The notes beneath the pieces were generated by a model. That model ran no database searches. It saw only the letters and a program-made list of their open reading frames with translations, and was not told the DNA's origin. A stretch of 64,000 bases of DNA from Ralstonia mannitolilytica (GTDB taxonomy: Bacteria > Pseudomonadota > Gammaproteobacteria > Burkholderiales > Burkholderiaceae). Where the stretch lies: positions 1-64,000 of the forward strand of contig NZ_CAJPVG010000005.1 of NCBI RefSeq assembly GCF_905397375.1, written 5' to 3'. Shown in pieces: positions 1 through 9,208 of the stretch; position 1 is the first letter of the stretch, and each line of letters starts with the position of its first letter. The position numbers and the translations under genes were made by a program.

Positions 1-2
1 GC

Positions 3-1010
3 CTGCGCGCAGCCGGTGCGGTGCTGCTCGGCCGCACCAACATGAGCGAGTTCGCGTTCTCGGGCCTCGGTCTGAACCCGCACTACGGCACGCCGCGCAC
101 GCCGGCCGACAACGCGCGAGCCGCCGGCGGCTCCACGTCCGGCGGCGCCGTCACCGTGGCGGGCGGCATGGCCGTCGCGGCGCTGGGCACCGACACGGGC
201 GGGTCGATCCGCATTCCGTCGGCGTTCTGCAATCTGACCGGCTTCAAACCCACGGCGCGCCGCGTGCCGATGACGGGCGGCGTGCCACTGTCGACCTCGC
301 TCGATTCGGCCGGACCGCTGGCGAACTCCGTCGATTGCTGCGCCATCGTCGATGCCATCCTCAGTGGCGAGACGCTCGACACCGATGCCGTGCCGCTGGC
401 CGGCTTGCGCCTCGGCGTCACGCAGGACTACGTGGGCGCGGCCCTCGACGACACGGTCGCCAGGGCATTCGACCGCGCCGTGGAACAGCTCGAACGCGCA
501 GGCGCACACATCGTGCGTTTCGAATTTCCCGAACTGCTCGAACTGCCGGAGATCAACGGCGGCGGCGGGCTCACGGCCGCCGAGGCCTGGGCGTGGCACC
601 GTCCGCTGCTGGCCCGCGCCGAGGCCCACTACGACCCGCGCGTGGCCGCACGCATCCGCCGCGGCGAGCAGATGGGCGCGGCGGCGTACATCGACGTCAT
701 GCAGGCACGCGCACGCATGATTGCCGCCGCACGCAAGCGCCTGGCCAACTTCGATGCGTGGCTGATGCCGACGGTGGCCATCGTGCCGCCCGAAGTCGCC
801 CCGCTCGAAGCCGACGACGCACAGTTCTTCCGCACCAATGCACTCGCGTTGCGCAACCCGAGCGTGATCAATTTCCTGGACGGCTGCGCGCTGACGCTGC
901 CTGCCCACGCCGCTGGCGAACTGCCGGCGGGCTTGTCGCTGTGTGGTCTCGCGGGCGACGACGCGCGCGTCCTGCGTGTCGGCCGGGCGGTGGAGGCTGC
1001 GCTGCGTTGA
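3..1010 (+). CDS. Amidase (amidase signature family), 5' truncated by window edge
   Basis: This is the C-terminal part of an amidase-signature (AS) hydrolase, a family that hydrolyses carboxamides with a Ser-cisSer-Lys triad. The reading frame is open from the first bases, so the start and the catalytic lysine lie left of the window. Visible family marks are the Gly/Ser-rich GGSTSGG block and the DTGGSIRIPS block that carries the nucleophilic serine, followed by GFKPT and a substrate-loop region ending at a TGA. An MFS carboxylate-type transporter follows 168 bases downstream on the same strand, so the pair may import and hydrolyse one amide-like compound; that is inference. The substrate cannot be read from the sequence. 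Confidence 0.88.
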   Translation: MRAAGAVLLGRTNMSEFAFSGLGLNPHYGTPRTPADNARAAGGSTSGGAVTVAGGMAVAALGTDTGGSIRIPSAFCNLTGFKPTARRVPMTGGVPLSTSLDSAGPLANSVDCCAIVDAILSGETLDTDAVPLAGLRLGVTQDYVGAALDDTVARAFDRAVEQLERAGAHIVRFEFPELLELPEINGGGGLTAAEAWAWHRPLLARAEAHYDPRVAARIRRGEQMGAAAYIDVMQARARMIAAARKRLANFDAWLMPTVAIVPPEVAPLEADDAQFFRTNALALRNPSVINFLDGCALTLPAHAAGELPAGLSLCGLAGDDARVLRVGRAVEAALR

Positions 1011-1178
1011 TCGGCTAGCACGAACCTGCCGCCTGCCGCTGGGCCACGCGGGCGGTTCTCTTCAATCACCACGAAAAAGGCGCGCCGCAGACGCGCCCGG
1101 CCCTACTCACGCCTGCGTTTCGTCGCACAAAGCGGCACAACGAAGCGCCGGCAAGCTCTCACGCTATCGGAGGAAACC

Positions 1179-2501
1179 ATGTCGCAAACCCAAGCCCTGC
1201 CGGCCCACCCCACGGATCCGGCCAGCAGCCCCCCTGAAGACGCCGCGCTGGAGGCCACCTACCGCCGCATCGCCATGCGGCTCGTGCCCTTCCTGGTGAT
1301 CCTGTTCATCCTCGCGTGGATCGACCGCGTGAACGTCGGCTTCGCCAAGCTGCAGATGCTGCAGGACCTGCAGTTCAGCGAAGCCGTCTACGGCTTGGGT
1401 GCCGGCATCTTCTTCATCGGCTACTTCCTGTTTGAAGTGCCGAGCAACCTGCTGCTGGAAAAGATCGGTGCGCGCAAGACGCTCGCCCGCATCACCATTC
1501 TGTGGGGCCTGGCCTCGATGGCGATGATCTACGTGAAGACGCCCACGTCGTTCTACGTGATGCGCTTCCTGCTCGGCATCTTTGAAGCGGGGTTCTTCCC
1601 GGGCGTGGTGCTGTACCTGACGTACTGGTTTCCCTCCGCACACCGTGCGCGCATCAACGGCCTGTTCATGACGTCGTTTGCGATTGCCGGTGTGGTGGGC
1701 GGCCCGATTGCCGGTTTCATCATGAGCCGCATGGAAGGCGTGGGCCACCTCGCCAACTGGCAATGGCTGTTCCTGCTTGAAGGCATTCCGTCGGTGCTGG
1801 CCGGCTTCGCGGTGCTCGTCTGGCTGCCCGAAACACCGCGCCAGGCCAAGTGGCTGTCTGCTGCGGAGCAAGACGCCGTCATCCGCGCCGTCGAGGTGGA
1901 GAACCGCGACCCCGCAAAGCACGCCTCGTTTGGCGCGGCGCTGGCCAACGCCCGCGTGTGGATCTGCGCGCTGATCTACTTCTGCGTCGTCAGCGGCAAC
2001 GCCACCATCGCCTTCTGGACGCCGTCGATCATCAAGGAGCTTGGCGTGCAGGGCAATTTCCAGATCGGCCTGATCGCGGCCATTCCGTTCATCGCCGGCA
2101 CGATTGCGATGGTCTGGAACGGCGCGCATTCCGACCGTACCGGCGAGCGCCGCATGCACTGCGCCATCGCCGCTCTCATCGCCAGCGCCGGCCTCGTCGC
2201 CACCGGCGCGCTGCTCGGCACTCCGCTGCTGGCGCTGCTGGCCCTGACCGTCGCCGCCATCGGTATCCTCGCCGCGTTCCCGGTGTTCTGGTCGATCCCC
2301 GCTGTCTTCCTGGCCGGCACCGCAGCCGCAGGCGGCATCGCCCTCATCAACTCCATCGGCAACCTCGCCGGCTTCGTCGCGCCGTACATGATCGGCTGGC
2401 TGAAGACCAGCACCGGCCACCTCTCCGCCGGCCTCTACTTCGTAGCCGCGCTGGAGCTGGGCGCCGCCGTCCTGGTCATCCTGGGCACGCGCAAACACTA
2501 A
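1179..2501 (+). CDS. MFS transporter, anion:cation symporter (ACS) type
   Basis: This 440-residue inner-membrane transporter has about twelve hydrophobic segments. The start is fixed by a GGAGG six bases before the ATG. The first helix carries the WIDRVNVGFA pattern and the loop after it reads YGLGAGIFFIGYFLFEVPSN, both typical of the ACS (phthalate/tartrate/glucarate permease) branch of the major facilitator superfamily, which takes up organic anions with protons. The GARKT motif follows helix 3. It lies downstream of the truncated amidase and may share its transcript. Substrate is unknown; an aromatic or sugar acid is the usual family choice. Confidence 0.85.
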   Translation: MSQTQALPAHPTDPASSPPEDAALEATYRRIAMRLVPFLVILFILAWIDRVNVGFAKLQMLQDLQFSEAVYGLGAGIFFIGYFLFEVPSNLLLEKIGARKTLARITILWGLASMAMIYVKTPTSFYVMRFLLGIFEAGFFPGVVLYLTYWFPSAHRARINGLFMTSFAIAGVVGGPIAGFIMSRMEGVGHLANWQWLFLLEGIPSVLAGFAVLVWLPETPRQAKWLSAAEQDAVIRAVEVENRDPAKHASFGAALANARVWICALIYFCVVSGNATIAFWTPSIIKELGVQGNFQIGLIAAIPFIAGTIAMVWNGAHSDRTGERRMHCAIAALIASAGLVATGALLGTPLLALLALTVAAIGILAAFPVFWSIPAVFLAGTAAAGGIALINSIGNLAGFVAPYMIGWLKTSTGHLSAGLYFVAALELGAAVLVILGTRKH

Positions 2502-2576
2502 GCCCCAACAGCAAACAGACCATCGTCGCGCCAACCCCCGCGCCGCGATGGTCTGGCCGTTGACGTTCCTGCCCTA

Positions 2577-2691
2577 GATGGCGCCTTGAATTTCTGTTGC
2601 AGGGAGGAAAAAGGAAGGAGGCCTGTCTGAGCGCAGCGAGTTTGCCTCCTTCCCCTCCCTGCGACAGAAATTCAAGGAGTGGGGCGCCATC
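2577..2691. repeat. Long imperfect inverted repeat between genes
   Basis: Two arms of about 46 bases (2577-2622 and 2644-2691) are near-reverse-complements: GATGGCGCC, TTGAATTTCTGT, GCAGGGAGG and GGAAGGAGGC are mirrored across a 21-base loop. This would form a long cruciform or RNA stem. It resembles the dispersed intergenic palindromic elements seen in many beta- and gammaproteobacterial genomes. No gene overlaps it and no target-site duplication was identified. Confidence 0.75.
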
Positions 2692-2710
2692 TCGGGCACG
2701 CCTTTCTTTG

Positions 2711-2743
2711 CTTACCTTTCTTTGGCAAGACAAAGAAAGTAAG
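2711..2743. repeat. Second stem-loop of the intergenic repeat block
   Basis: CTTACCTTTCTTTG (2711-2724) pairs with CAAAGAAAGTAAG (2731-2743) around a six-base loop with one bulged base. It lies 20 bases right of the longer inverted repeat and probably belongs to the same repeat unit. Similar AAAGAAAGTAAG hairpins recur in Ralstonia and Xanthomonas intergenic regions, as far as I recall. Confidence 0.65.
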
Positions 2744-2781
2744 TCGGCCCCGGCAGGGGACGAAACAAGCGATGCACCATC

Positions 2782-2806
2782 AACAACAAAACCCCGCAAG
2801 CGGGGT
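2782..2806 (-). terminator. Likely terminator downstream of the chemoreceptor gene
   Basis: ACCCCGC-AA-GCGGGGT (2791-2806) forms a seven-base-pair stem. On the minus strand it is followed by a T-rich stretch (complement of 2782-2790), so it would terminate the chemoreceptor transcript that ends at 2834. Confidence 0.55.
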
Positions 2807-2833
2807 CCCAAACCCCACCGCGCGTTACGGTCT

Positions 2834-4246
2834 TCAACTGGCCACCTTGTAACCCATCCGGAACCCACCCCAGTGGCGGCCCCTGACGTAAATCGGTGCC
2901 GACACATCCTTCATCATCACGAACGTCCCGTTCCCCATATCCCGCCGATAGGTCTGCAGCAAGAACGCCTCGGTATTGCGCGCAGCCCCCAGCCCCGTGC
3001 GGTCAGTAAAGAGCCGCCGGTTGCGGCTGTTCGCAGCATTCCATGCCGGATCACTGCCCTGCGGCTGCGAGAACTTCAGGTTGTGCGTGGGCAGATAGCC
3101 GTTGTTGTCCACCGCGGCACAGAACACCACCCGCGGGTCCAGCGCGAGCAGCGGCTCCTGCACCGCAGGCAGTGCGCGATCGGTCAACGCGGTAAAGCGC
3201 GTCAGGTACTGCGGCGGGTCGGTATTCGGCACCGGCTGATACGCGCGGTCGAACAGGTCGGCCTCGCTGATATCGCCACGCGCCAGTGCCGATTCAAACA
3301 GCACACCGATCTTGCGCGCTGCCGCCTGCACGGCCTCGATGAAGGGCGTGTCGGCGCTCTTGACGCCGGTCGACGCCGTCAGCCGGATCAGCGTTTCCGA
3401 AGCGCCCAGCAGACCGGCCAGCTGCTGCTGCGCGCTGTCGATGTTGTGGCTCGACTGCTTGACGCCCTCGGCCATGGCGTCCACCTCGTGCGCGAGTGAC
3501 GCGCATTCCGCCTCGATGGCGGCGGTGGACTCGGCAATGCTGGTGGCTTCGGCGTCAAAGCGTGCGATGGCCTCGCCGGCCACGCCGATCACCGCGCCGA
3601 TGGCCTGCGTGCCCGCGTCCACGCGCTGCGCGCGCGACACGTTGGCGCTGCTGTCGCCGATGAGCTTGTCGGTCTGGCCGGACAGATCGGCCAGCGTGGT
3701 CTCGATACGCCGCGTGGCGTCGGCCGTCTGTCCTGCCAGCTGCTTGACGGCACCGGCCACCACCGCGAAGCTGCGGCCCGATTCTCCGGCGCGCGCCGCC
3801 TCGATGGCGGCGTTGATGGCGAGCAGGTTCGTCTGCTTGGCAATCTGCGAGATCTGTTCTGCAGCCTGGGCCACCTGCGTGAGCGCCTCGCGCAGGGCGG
3901 CAACCTGCTGCTCCATGCTGGCCACGCCGACGGCCAGTTCGCGTATGTCCCGCAGCGACGCATCGACCGTGGCCCGCGAGCCGCTCACCTCCTCGCTGGC
4001 GTGCGAGGCCACTTCACGCGCGTGGCGCGCTGCCACGGCGATGTCGTGGTTGCCGCGCATGGTGGCATCGGCAGCGGCGCGCAGCTGGTCGAACACGTCG
4101 GCCTGGCGGCGCAGGCGCGCAGCCACGTCCTCCACATTGCCGGACACCTCGCAGATGCCGATGCCGACGCGGCCGGCTTCTTCGGCAATGCGGGCCACCA
4201 GGTCAGGAGAGGCATTCGGGCCGCGGCCCCAGGCGAATGGCTTCAC
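2834..4246 (-). CDS. Soluble methyl-accepting chemotaxis protein
   Basis: This 470-residue chemoreceptor-like signal transducer has no transmembrane helix or signal peptide, so it should act in the cytoplasm by controlling CheA. Residues about 20-290 are alpha-helical. The hairpin tip is recognisable around residues 125-160, with [20 protein letters not shown] followed by [15 protein letters not shown]. The last roughly 130 residues look like a PAS/Cache-type sensor: [11 protein letters not shown], then [21 protein letters not shown] and [12 protein letters not shown]. The signalling module therefore comes before the sensor, the reverse of classical receptors. No chemotaxis genes lie next to it. 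The ligand is unknown. Confidence 0.85.
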   Translation of the reverse strand: MKPFAWGRGPNASPDLVARIAEEAGRVGIGICEVSGNVEDVAARLRRQADVFDQLRAAADATMRGNHDIAVAARHAREVASHASEEVSGSRATVDASLRDIRELAVGVASMEQQVAALREALTQVAQAAEQISQIAKQTNLLAINAAIEAARAGESGRSFAVVAGAVKQLAGQTADATRRIETTLADLSGQTDKLIGDSSANVSRAQRVDAGTQAIGAVIGVAGEAIARFDAEATSIAESTAAIEAECASLAHEVDAMAEGVKQSSHNIDSAQQQLAGLLGASETLIRLTASTGVKSADTPFIEAVQAAARKIGVLFESALARGDISEADLFDRAYQPVPNTDPPQYLTRFTALTDRALPAVQEPLLALDPRVVFCAAVDNNGYLPTHNLKFSQPQGSDPAWNAANSRNRRLFTDRTGLGAARNTEAFLLQTYRRDMGNGTFVMMKDVSAPIYVRGRHWGGFRMGYKVAS

Positions 4247-4370
4247 TTGCGTTGGTCTCCGGTTGTTGTTGTGTCGGCCCCACGATGGCGCGGGGCAACC
4301 CTCTACGGGGGTTATCGGCGCCGGCGGGCGCCCACTTGAGTGACGCTACCTGCCCGGGCTTACGCAGGCA

Positions 4371-7118
4371 TTACGCGAGTGCCGCGCGGCCCCGGCGCAG
4401 CCGCGCCTCGTAGGCCTCGGCCGTCATGGGCGGCCCGAACAGGAAGCCCTGCAGCTTGTCGCAGCCGGCGGCCTGCAGGAATTCCGCCTGCTCCAGCGTC
4501 TCGACGCCCTCGGCGGTGACGCTCATGTCGAGCGACGCAGCCATCGCCACCACCGCGCGCGAGATCACGACCGAATCGCGATGGCGCGGAATGCCCGAGA
4601 CGAACGACCGGTCCACCTTGAGGTTGTCGATCGGAAAGCGCTGCAGGTACGACAGCGAGGAGTAGCCCGTGCCGAAATCGTCGATGGAAATGCGCACGCC
4701 CAGCGCCGTCAGGGCATCGAGCATCGGCATCACGGCGGCGGTGTCGCGCATGAGCAATCCCTCGGTGATCTCCATCTCGAGCGCGCTGGCGGGCAGGCCG
4801 GCCTCGTCCAGGCAACGCGCGATGGTCGGCACCAGCCCCTCCCCGAACTGGCGCGGCGAGAGGTTCACCGCCACGAAGAACTCCGGCATGCAGGTGGCGC
4901 GCCAGTGCGCAGCCTGGCGGCATGCCTGTGCCAGCGTCCACGCGCCGATGTCGTTGATGAGCCCGGCGTCTTCGGCCACGGGAATGAACTCCGCGGGCGA
5001 CACCTCGCCGAGTTCCGCACTGTGCCAGCGCAGCAGCACCTCGGCGCCGACGATGTCCATCGCTGTGGCGTCGACGATCGGCTGAAAGCGCAGCGAGAGC
5101 TCGCCCGCACCGAGCGCGCGGCGCAGGTGGTGCTCGAGCTGGAAGCGCCGCTGTGCACGCTGCGACAGGCGCGCGGTGTACACGCGGTGCTGGTTGCGCC
5201 CGTTCTGCTTGGCGTTGTACATGGCGGCATCGGCGCTGCGCAGCAGCGTGGCGGCATCGGCGCCGTGCTCGGGGTACAGCGCAATGCCGATCGACGCGCC
5301 AAGGTAGTACTCGATGCCGCCGGTGGAAAACGGCTGCGCGATCGCGCGGACGATGCGCCTGGCCAGCCGCTCGGCCTCGCCGAGCGAGCGCACGTCGTCG
5401 AGCAGCACGACGAATTCATCGCCGCCGAGGCGGGCCAGCGTATCGCTCTCGCGCACGCAGCCCGACAGCCGTTGCGCGACGATGCGCAGCAGGTGGTCTC
5501 CGGCCTCATGGCCGGCCGTGTCGTTGACCTTCTTGAAGCCGTCCAGGTCGAGAAACAGCACGGCCACCTGGCGGTGCTCAGACGCGGCCCGGTCCATCAC
5601 GGCCTGCATGCGCTGTGAGAAGAACGCGCGGTTGTACAGGCCGGTGAGCGCATCGCGCTGCGCCAGGAACGTCAGCTGCTGCTGCGCGGCGCGCGCGGGC
5701 CCGATGTCGTTGAACGAGATGAGCACGGCCGATGGAGCCTCGTCGCCGGGGCGGATGATCGGCAGCACGTTTTCGTGCACCCATACGATCTCGCCGTCCA
5801 CCAGTTCGAGACCGATGGTCAGACCCAGCAGCGGACGTCCGGTGTTGAGCACCACGCGCGTGGGGCGCTCGTCAAACGGGATCTCGGTGCCGTCTTCGCG
5901 CAGCGAACGCCGCATCAGCGCGAGATGGCTGGTGCCCACCGGTGAGACGGGGCCCGCGCGCAGGATGCGCCGCGCGCTCGGGTTGCACGCGAGGATGGTG
6001 CCGTCGGCCGCCTGCACGACGATGCCCTCGGTCAGGTTGTCGACGGCCAGGCGGTAGCGCTCTTCGCTCTCCTGCAGCTCGCGCGCGATATGCGCCTTCT
6101 GAATCGCCACACCGACGATGTCGGTGATGGCGTCGAGCAGGCCCATCGCATCGGCCGTCGGCGCGCGCGGCGTGTCGTAATAGATGCCCATCGCGCCGAT
6201 CATCTGCGCGTTGTCGCCGCGGATGGGCGTGGACCAGCACGCGCGCAAGCCGAGCGGGACCACCAGGTCGCGGTAGTCGTCCCACAGTGGATCGGCGAGG
6301 ATGTCCTCCACCACCACGCGCCGGTTGAGGTACATGGCGGTGCCGCAGGAGCCGTGCGCGGGGCCGATCGCCAAGCCCACGAGCCCCTGCGAGAGCACGG
6401 ACGGCAGCGACGGCGCGACGGCTTGCGTAACGTGCTCGCCGTCGCTGCACAGCAGCACGGAACACATGGCGCCGTCGCCAAGCAGCCCTTCCACCAGCCG
6501 GCATACCTCGGCGAGCAGGTCAGGCAGCGGAACATTGCGCGAGCTCAGTTCGAGCACGGTTTTCTCGCACCGCAGCAGTTCCTTGGCGCGCGCGGTTTCC
6601 GCGGCCAGGGCGCGGTAGTTGGCTTCCGATTCGCGCAGCGCCTGTTCGGCCTGCTTGCGCTGCGTGATGTCGCGCGCCACGACCTGGATGGCGGTGCGCC
6701 AGCCAAGCTGCACCGGGGCGGAGAGCACCTCCACCTCCACCGGCGTGCCATCGCAGCGCAGCAGCGTCTGCTCCACCGGCGGCAGACCCGCGCCGTGTTC
6801 GACCATCCAGACGCGCCGCTGGCGGGCCAGTTGCACCGAGTTATCGTGGACGAATTCATCGAGCTCGCGGCCGACGATATCCCGCGCGCTCTGCCCACCC
6901 AACAGCCGAACGCCCGCCTCGTTGATGAAAACGATGATGTCGTCCGCCACGATGTACAGCGCATCCGGCATTTGCCGGACGAGTGCCTCGTAACGATCGT
7001 CAGCGAGCGGCAGCGGCCTGGGGGCGTCCGGGACGGTCGCATCCTGTCCGGGACGGTCAGGCCGCTCGGTGGAAGTGGCGTCCATATGGCCTGGGCTGTT
7101 TTCTGAGATATCGACCAA
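4371..7118 (-). CDS. PAS-GAF-PAS-GGDEF-EAL cyclic-di-GMP regulator
   Basis: A protein of up to 915 residues combining sensing with c-di-GMP synthesis and breakdown domains. Approximate order: PAS 42-155, GAF 185-345, PAS 355-480, GGDEF 490-650, EAL 665-905. The cyclase signature GGDEF is intact, and an RxxD product-inhibition site (RESD) sits five residues before it. The phosphodiesterase domain has EVL in place of EAL, then NLSPRQF, ITEG, DDFGTGYSS, KVDRSF, AEGVET and QGFLFGPP, so its metal and catalytic residues look complete. No transmembrane helix is evident. The ATG at 7085 (MDATSTERP) is an alternative start. Whether it is a net cyclase or phosphodiesterase cannot be told. Confidence 0.9.
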   Translation of the reverse strand: MVDISENSPGHMDATSTERPDRPGQDATVPDAPRPLPLADDRYEALVRQMPDALYIVADDIIVFINEAGVRLLGGQSARDIVGRELDEFVHDNSVQLARQRRVWMVEHGAGLPPVEQTLLRCDGTPVEVEVLSAPVQLGWRTAIQVVARDITQRKQAEQALRESEANYRALAAETARAKELLRCEKTVLELSSRNVPLPDLLAEVCRLVEGLLGDGAMCSVLLCSDGEHVTQAVAPSLPSVLSQGLVGLAIGPAHGSCGTAMYLNRRVVVEDILADPLWDDYRDLVVPLGLRACWSTPIRGDNAQMIGAMGIYYDTPRAPTADAMGLLDAITDIVGVAIQKAHIARELQESEERYRLAVDNLTEGIVVQAADGTILACNPSARRILRAGPVSPVGTSHLALMRRSLREDGTEIPFDERPTRVVLNTGRPLLGLTIGLELVDGEIVWVHENVLPIIRPGDEAPSAVLISFNDIGPARAAQQQLTFLAQRDALTGLYNRAFFSQRMQAVMDRAASEHRQVAVLFLDLDGFKKVNDTAGHEAGDHLLRIVAQRLSGCVRESDTLARLGGDEFVVLLDDVRSLGEAERLARRIVRAIAQPFSTGGIEYYLGASIGIALYPEHGADAATLLRSADAAMYNAKQNGRNQHRVYTARLSQRAQRRFQLEHHLRRALGAGELSLRFQPIVDATAMDIVGAEVLLRWHSAELGEVSPAEFIPVAEDAGLINDIGAWTLAQACRQAAHWRATCMPEFFVAVNLSPRQFGEGLVPTIARCLDEAGLPASALEMEITEGLLMRDTAAVMPMLDALTALGVRISIDDFGTGYSSLSYLQRFPIDNLKVDRSFVSGIPRHRDSVVISRAVVAMAASLDMSVTAEGVETLEQAEFLQAAGCDKLQGFLFGPPMTAEAYEARLRRGRAALA

Positions 7119-7259
7119 GGCAGCCGGAAAGTTAAGGCGTTCGGATGGGGCTCCCCACTACAGAGTGGGACAAACGACCGAGGCGCCGACAGCCGGCACG
7201 CCGGTTGCGGCACAATGCCGGCACCACACCGAACAAGTGCGCACACCGAAGTGGGCCCT

Positions 7260-8435
7260 ATGCAATCGTTTTCGTCCTCTGTCGGCCACGTGGCCGGCCT
7301 CGTTTCGCGCCGCACCCTCCTCGCCGACGGCCTGGCGGAAGCGGCCGTGCAATTCCGCGACGGGCGAATCGTCGCATGTGACGCCCAGCCGACGCGCGGC
7401 ATGATCGACTGCGGCGACCTGCTGGTGCTGCCCGGCATCGTCGACGTGCATGGGGACGCCTTCGAACGCGCCGTCATGCCGCGCCCCGGCGTGGCCTTCC
7501 CGTACGAAACGGCCCTGGCCGACGTCGACGGCCAACTACTGGCCAACGGCATCACCACCGAGTTCCACGGCGTCACGTATTCGTGGGAAGGCGGCTTGCG
7601 CGGCCGCAGCTATGCGCTGCGCATGCTCGATACGCTCGACGCCATGCGCCCGCACCTCGGCGCGCAGCACCTGATGCACCTGCGCTTCGAGCTGCACCAT
7701 GCCGACGGCGTGGCCGACGCACTGGCCTGGATGGAGGCCGGGCGCGTGCATTTCCTGTCGTTCAACGACCACCTGCCCGTCATGCGCGACAAGCTGGGCG
7801 ACGCGCGCAAGCTCGGGCAGTACGCCGACCGCGCCGAATGCGACGTCGACACGTTCCTTGTCCGGTTCCATGCAGCGGCGGCCAACGCCGGCAAGGTGGA
7901 CACGGTGACCGCCACGCTGGCCCGGGCCGCCCGCGAGCGCGGCATCCGCATGGCCTCGCATGACGAGCCCGACGTGGCCACGCGCGACGCGTTCCACGCG
8001 CACGGATGCACCGTCACCGAATTTCCGCTGACCGAGGCCGTCGCCCGCGCCGCGCGCGCACACGGCGGCCACATCGTGTTCGGGGCGCCCAACGTGGTGC
8101 GCGGCGGCAGCCACAACGGCGCGCCGGATGCCACGGCCATGGTGGCTGCGGGGCTGGGCACCGTGCTGGCCTCGGATTACTACTACCCAGCGCTCCTGGC
8201 CGCGCCCTTCAAGCTGGCAGAGCGTGGCGTGGCAAGCCTGCCGCAGGCGTGGAAGCTCGTGGCCGCGCATCCCGCCGAAGCGGCAGGGCTGGCCGACCGC
8301 GGCACGCTCGCCACAGGCATGCGCGCCGATGCCATCGTCGTGGACGACCGCCGCCCCGGCCTGCCGCGCGTGGTGGCCGCCGTGGTGGGCGGCCGTCTGC
8401 GCCACGCCGCGGGGCATCTGCCGCTGATCGGCTGA
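7260..8435 (+). CDS. phnM: PhnM-type alpha-D-ribose 1-methylphosphonate 5-triphosphate diphosphatase
   Basis: A 391-residue amidohydrolase-fold enzyme. In the C-P lyase pathway PhnM removes pyrophosphate from ribose 1-methylphosphonate 5-triphosphate to give the 5-phosphate that PhnJ cleaves. Family marks are VLPGIVDVHGDAFER near residue 60, SFNDHLPV, ASHDEPD and the C-terminal ASDYYYPALL. The ATG at 7260 is preferred over one 45 bases upstream because the protein then begins like its relatives; no strong ribosome site is visible for either. A DUF1045 gene follows after five bases. None of phnG-L is in this window, so this may be a separated part of the pathway or a paralog. Confidence 0.88.
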   Translation: MQSFSSSVGHVAGLVSRRTLLADGLAEAAVQFRDGRIVACDAQPTRGMIDCGDLLVLPGIVDVHGDAFERAVMPRPGVAFPYETALADVDGQLLANGITTEFHGVTYSWEGGLRGRSYALRMLDTLDAMRPHLGAQHLMHLRFELHHADGVADALAWMEAGRVHFLSFNDHLPVMRDKLGDARKLGQYADRAECDVDTFLVRFHAAAANAGKVDTVTATLARAARERGIRMASHDEPDVATRDAFHAHGCTVTEFPLTEAVARAARAHGGHIVFGAPNVVRGGSHNGAPDATAMVAAGLGTVLASDYYYPALLAAPFKLAERGVASLPQAWKLVAAHPAEAAGLADRGTLATGMRADAIVVDDRRPGLPRVVAAVVGGRLRHAAGHLPLIG

Positions 8436-8440
8436 ACGCG

Positions 8441-9208
8441 ATGCCAGCGCTGCCGCCCCTGCCCACGGCCTGGCGCTACGCACTCTATCTGCTGCCGCCC
8501 GAACCCTGGTACACGCTCGGCACCCGGTGGCTTGGCCGCTGCGCGCGCAGCAATACCGTCATCGAAGCACACCTGCGCGAGCCCTTGGCCCGCGACGCCG
8601 GCATCGACCTCGCCACGCTCGACCGCTGGACAGACGCGCCGCGCCAGTACGGCCTGCACGCGACGTTCAAGCCGCCCTTCCGCCTCGCCGCCGAGCACAC
8701 CGTGGATGAGCTCGACGCGGCGCTGCGCCGGTTTGCCGCGCAGCAGCAGCCCTTCACGATTGCACCCACGCTGCACACGTTGCGCGGCTTCCTCGCGTGG
8801 CGCCTGCGCCATGGCGATCCCGCCCGTGACGCCCTGCACGCCCTCGCAGACGCCTGCGTGCGAGAGTTCGACGCGTTCCGGGCCCCACCCCCGCCCGCAG
8901 AACTGGCACGCCGCCGCCGTGTGGGCCTGTCGGCGGCGCAGGAACGCCACCTGCAGCGCTGGGGGTATCCGTACGTCTTCGATACGTTCACGTTCCACAT
9001 CACGCTGACCGGCCAGCTGGGCCACGCCGAACAGCTTGCGTGCTATCGCGCCCTGGAAGCCACGCCGGTGGTGCTGCCGGCGGCCATGCCGGTCGACCAC
9101 ATCGCCGTGTTCACGCAGCCCGAGGCGGGCGCGCCTTTTACCGTGGCGCGCGTTTATCGGTTCGATGGCAGCGTCGAGTCGTTCGGGCCTGAGCAGGAAG
9201 CGGCATGA
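8441..9208 (+). CDS. DUF1045 phosphonate-metabolism protein, 2H-phosphoesterase-like
   Basis: A 255-residue protein of the family annotated as a putative phosphonate metabolism protein (DUF1045). Two HxT motifs, HATFKP near residue 73 and HITLTG near residue 187, are spaced as in the 2H phosphoesterase superfamily, whose members cut cyclic phosphodiesters or related bonds. That suggests hydrolysis of a phosphoribosyl intermediate, but the reaction is inference. The gene starts five bases after the phnM stop and overlaps the next gene by an ATGA, so phnM, this gene and the mgtC-like gene are probably cotranscribed. The ATG is the first in frame after the phnM stop. Confidence 0.8.
   Translation: MPALPPLPTAWRYALYLLPPEPWYTLGTRWLGRCARSNTVIEAHLREPLARDAGIDLATLDRWTDAPRQYGLHATFKPPFRLAAEHTVDELDAALRRFAAQQQPFTIAPTLHTLRGFLAWRLRHGDPARDALHALADACVREFDAFRAPPPPAELARRRRVGLSAAQERHLQRWGYPYVFDTFTFHITLTGQLGHAEQLACYRALEATPVVLPAAMPVDHIAVFTQPEAGAPFTVARVYRFDGSVESFGPEQEAA

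Noticed and set aside
1164..2534. Long minus-strand ORF opposite the ACS transporter
   Set aside because: It is a shadow in GC-rich DNA: Arg/Gly/Asp-rich low complexity, no ribosome site, while the plus strand has a clear transporter.
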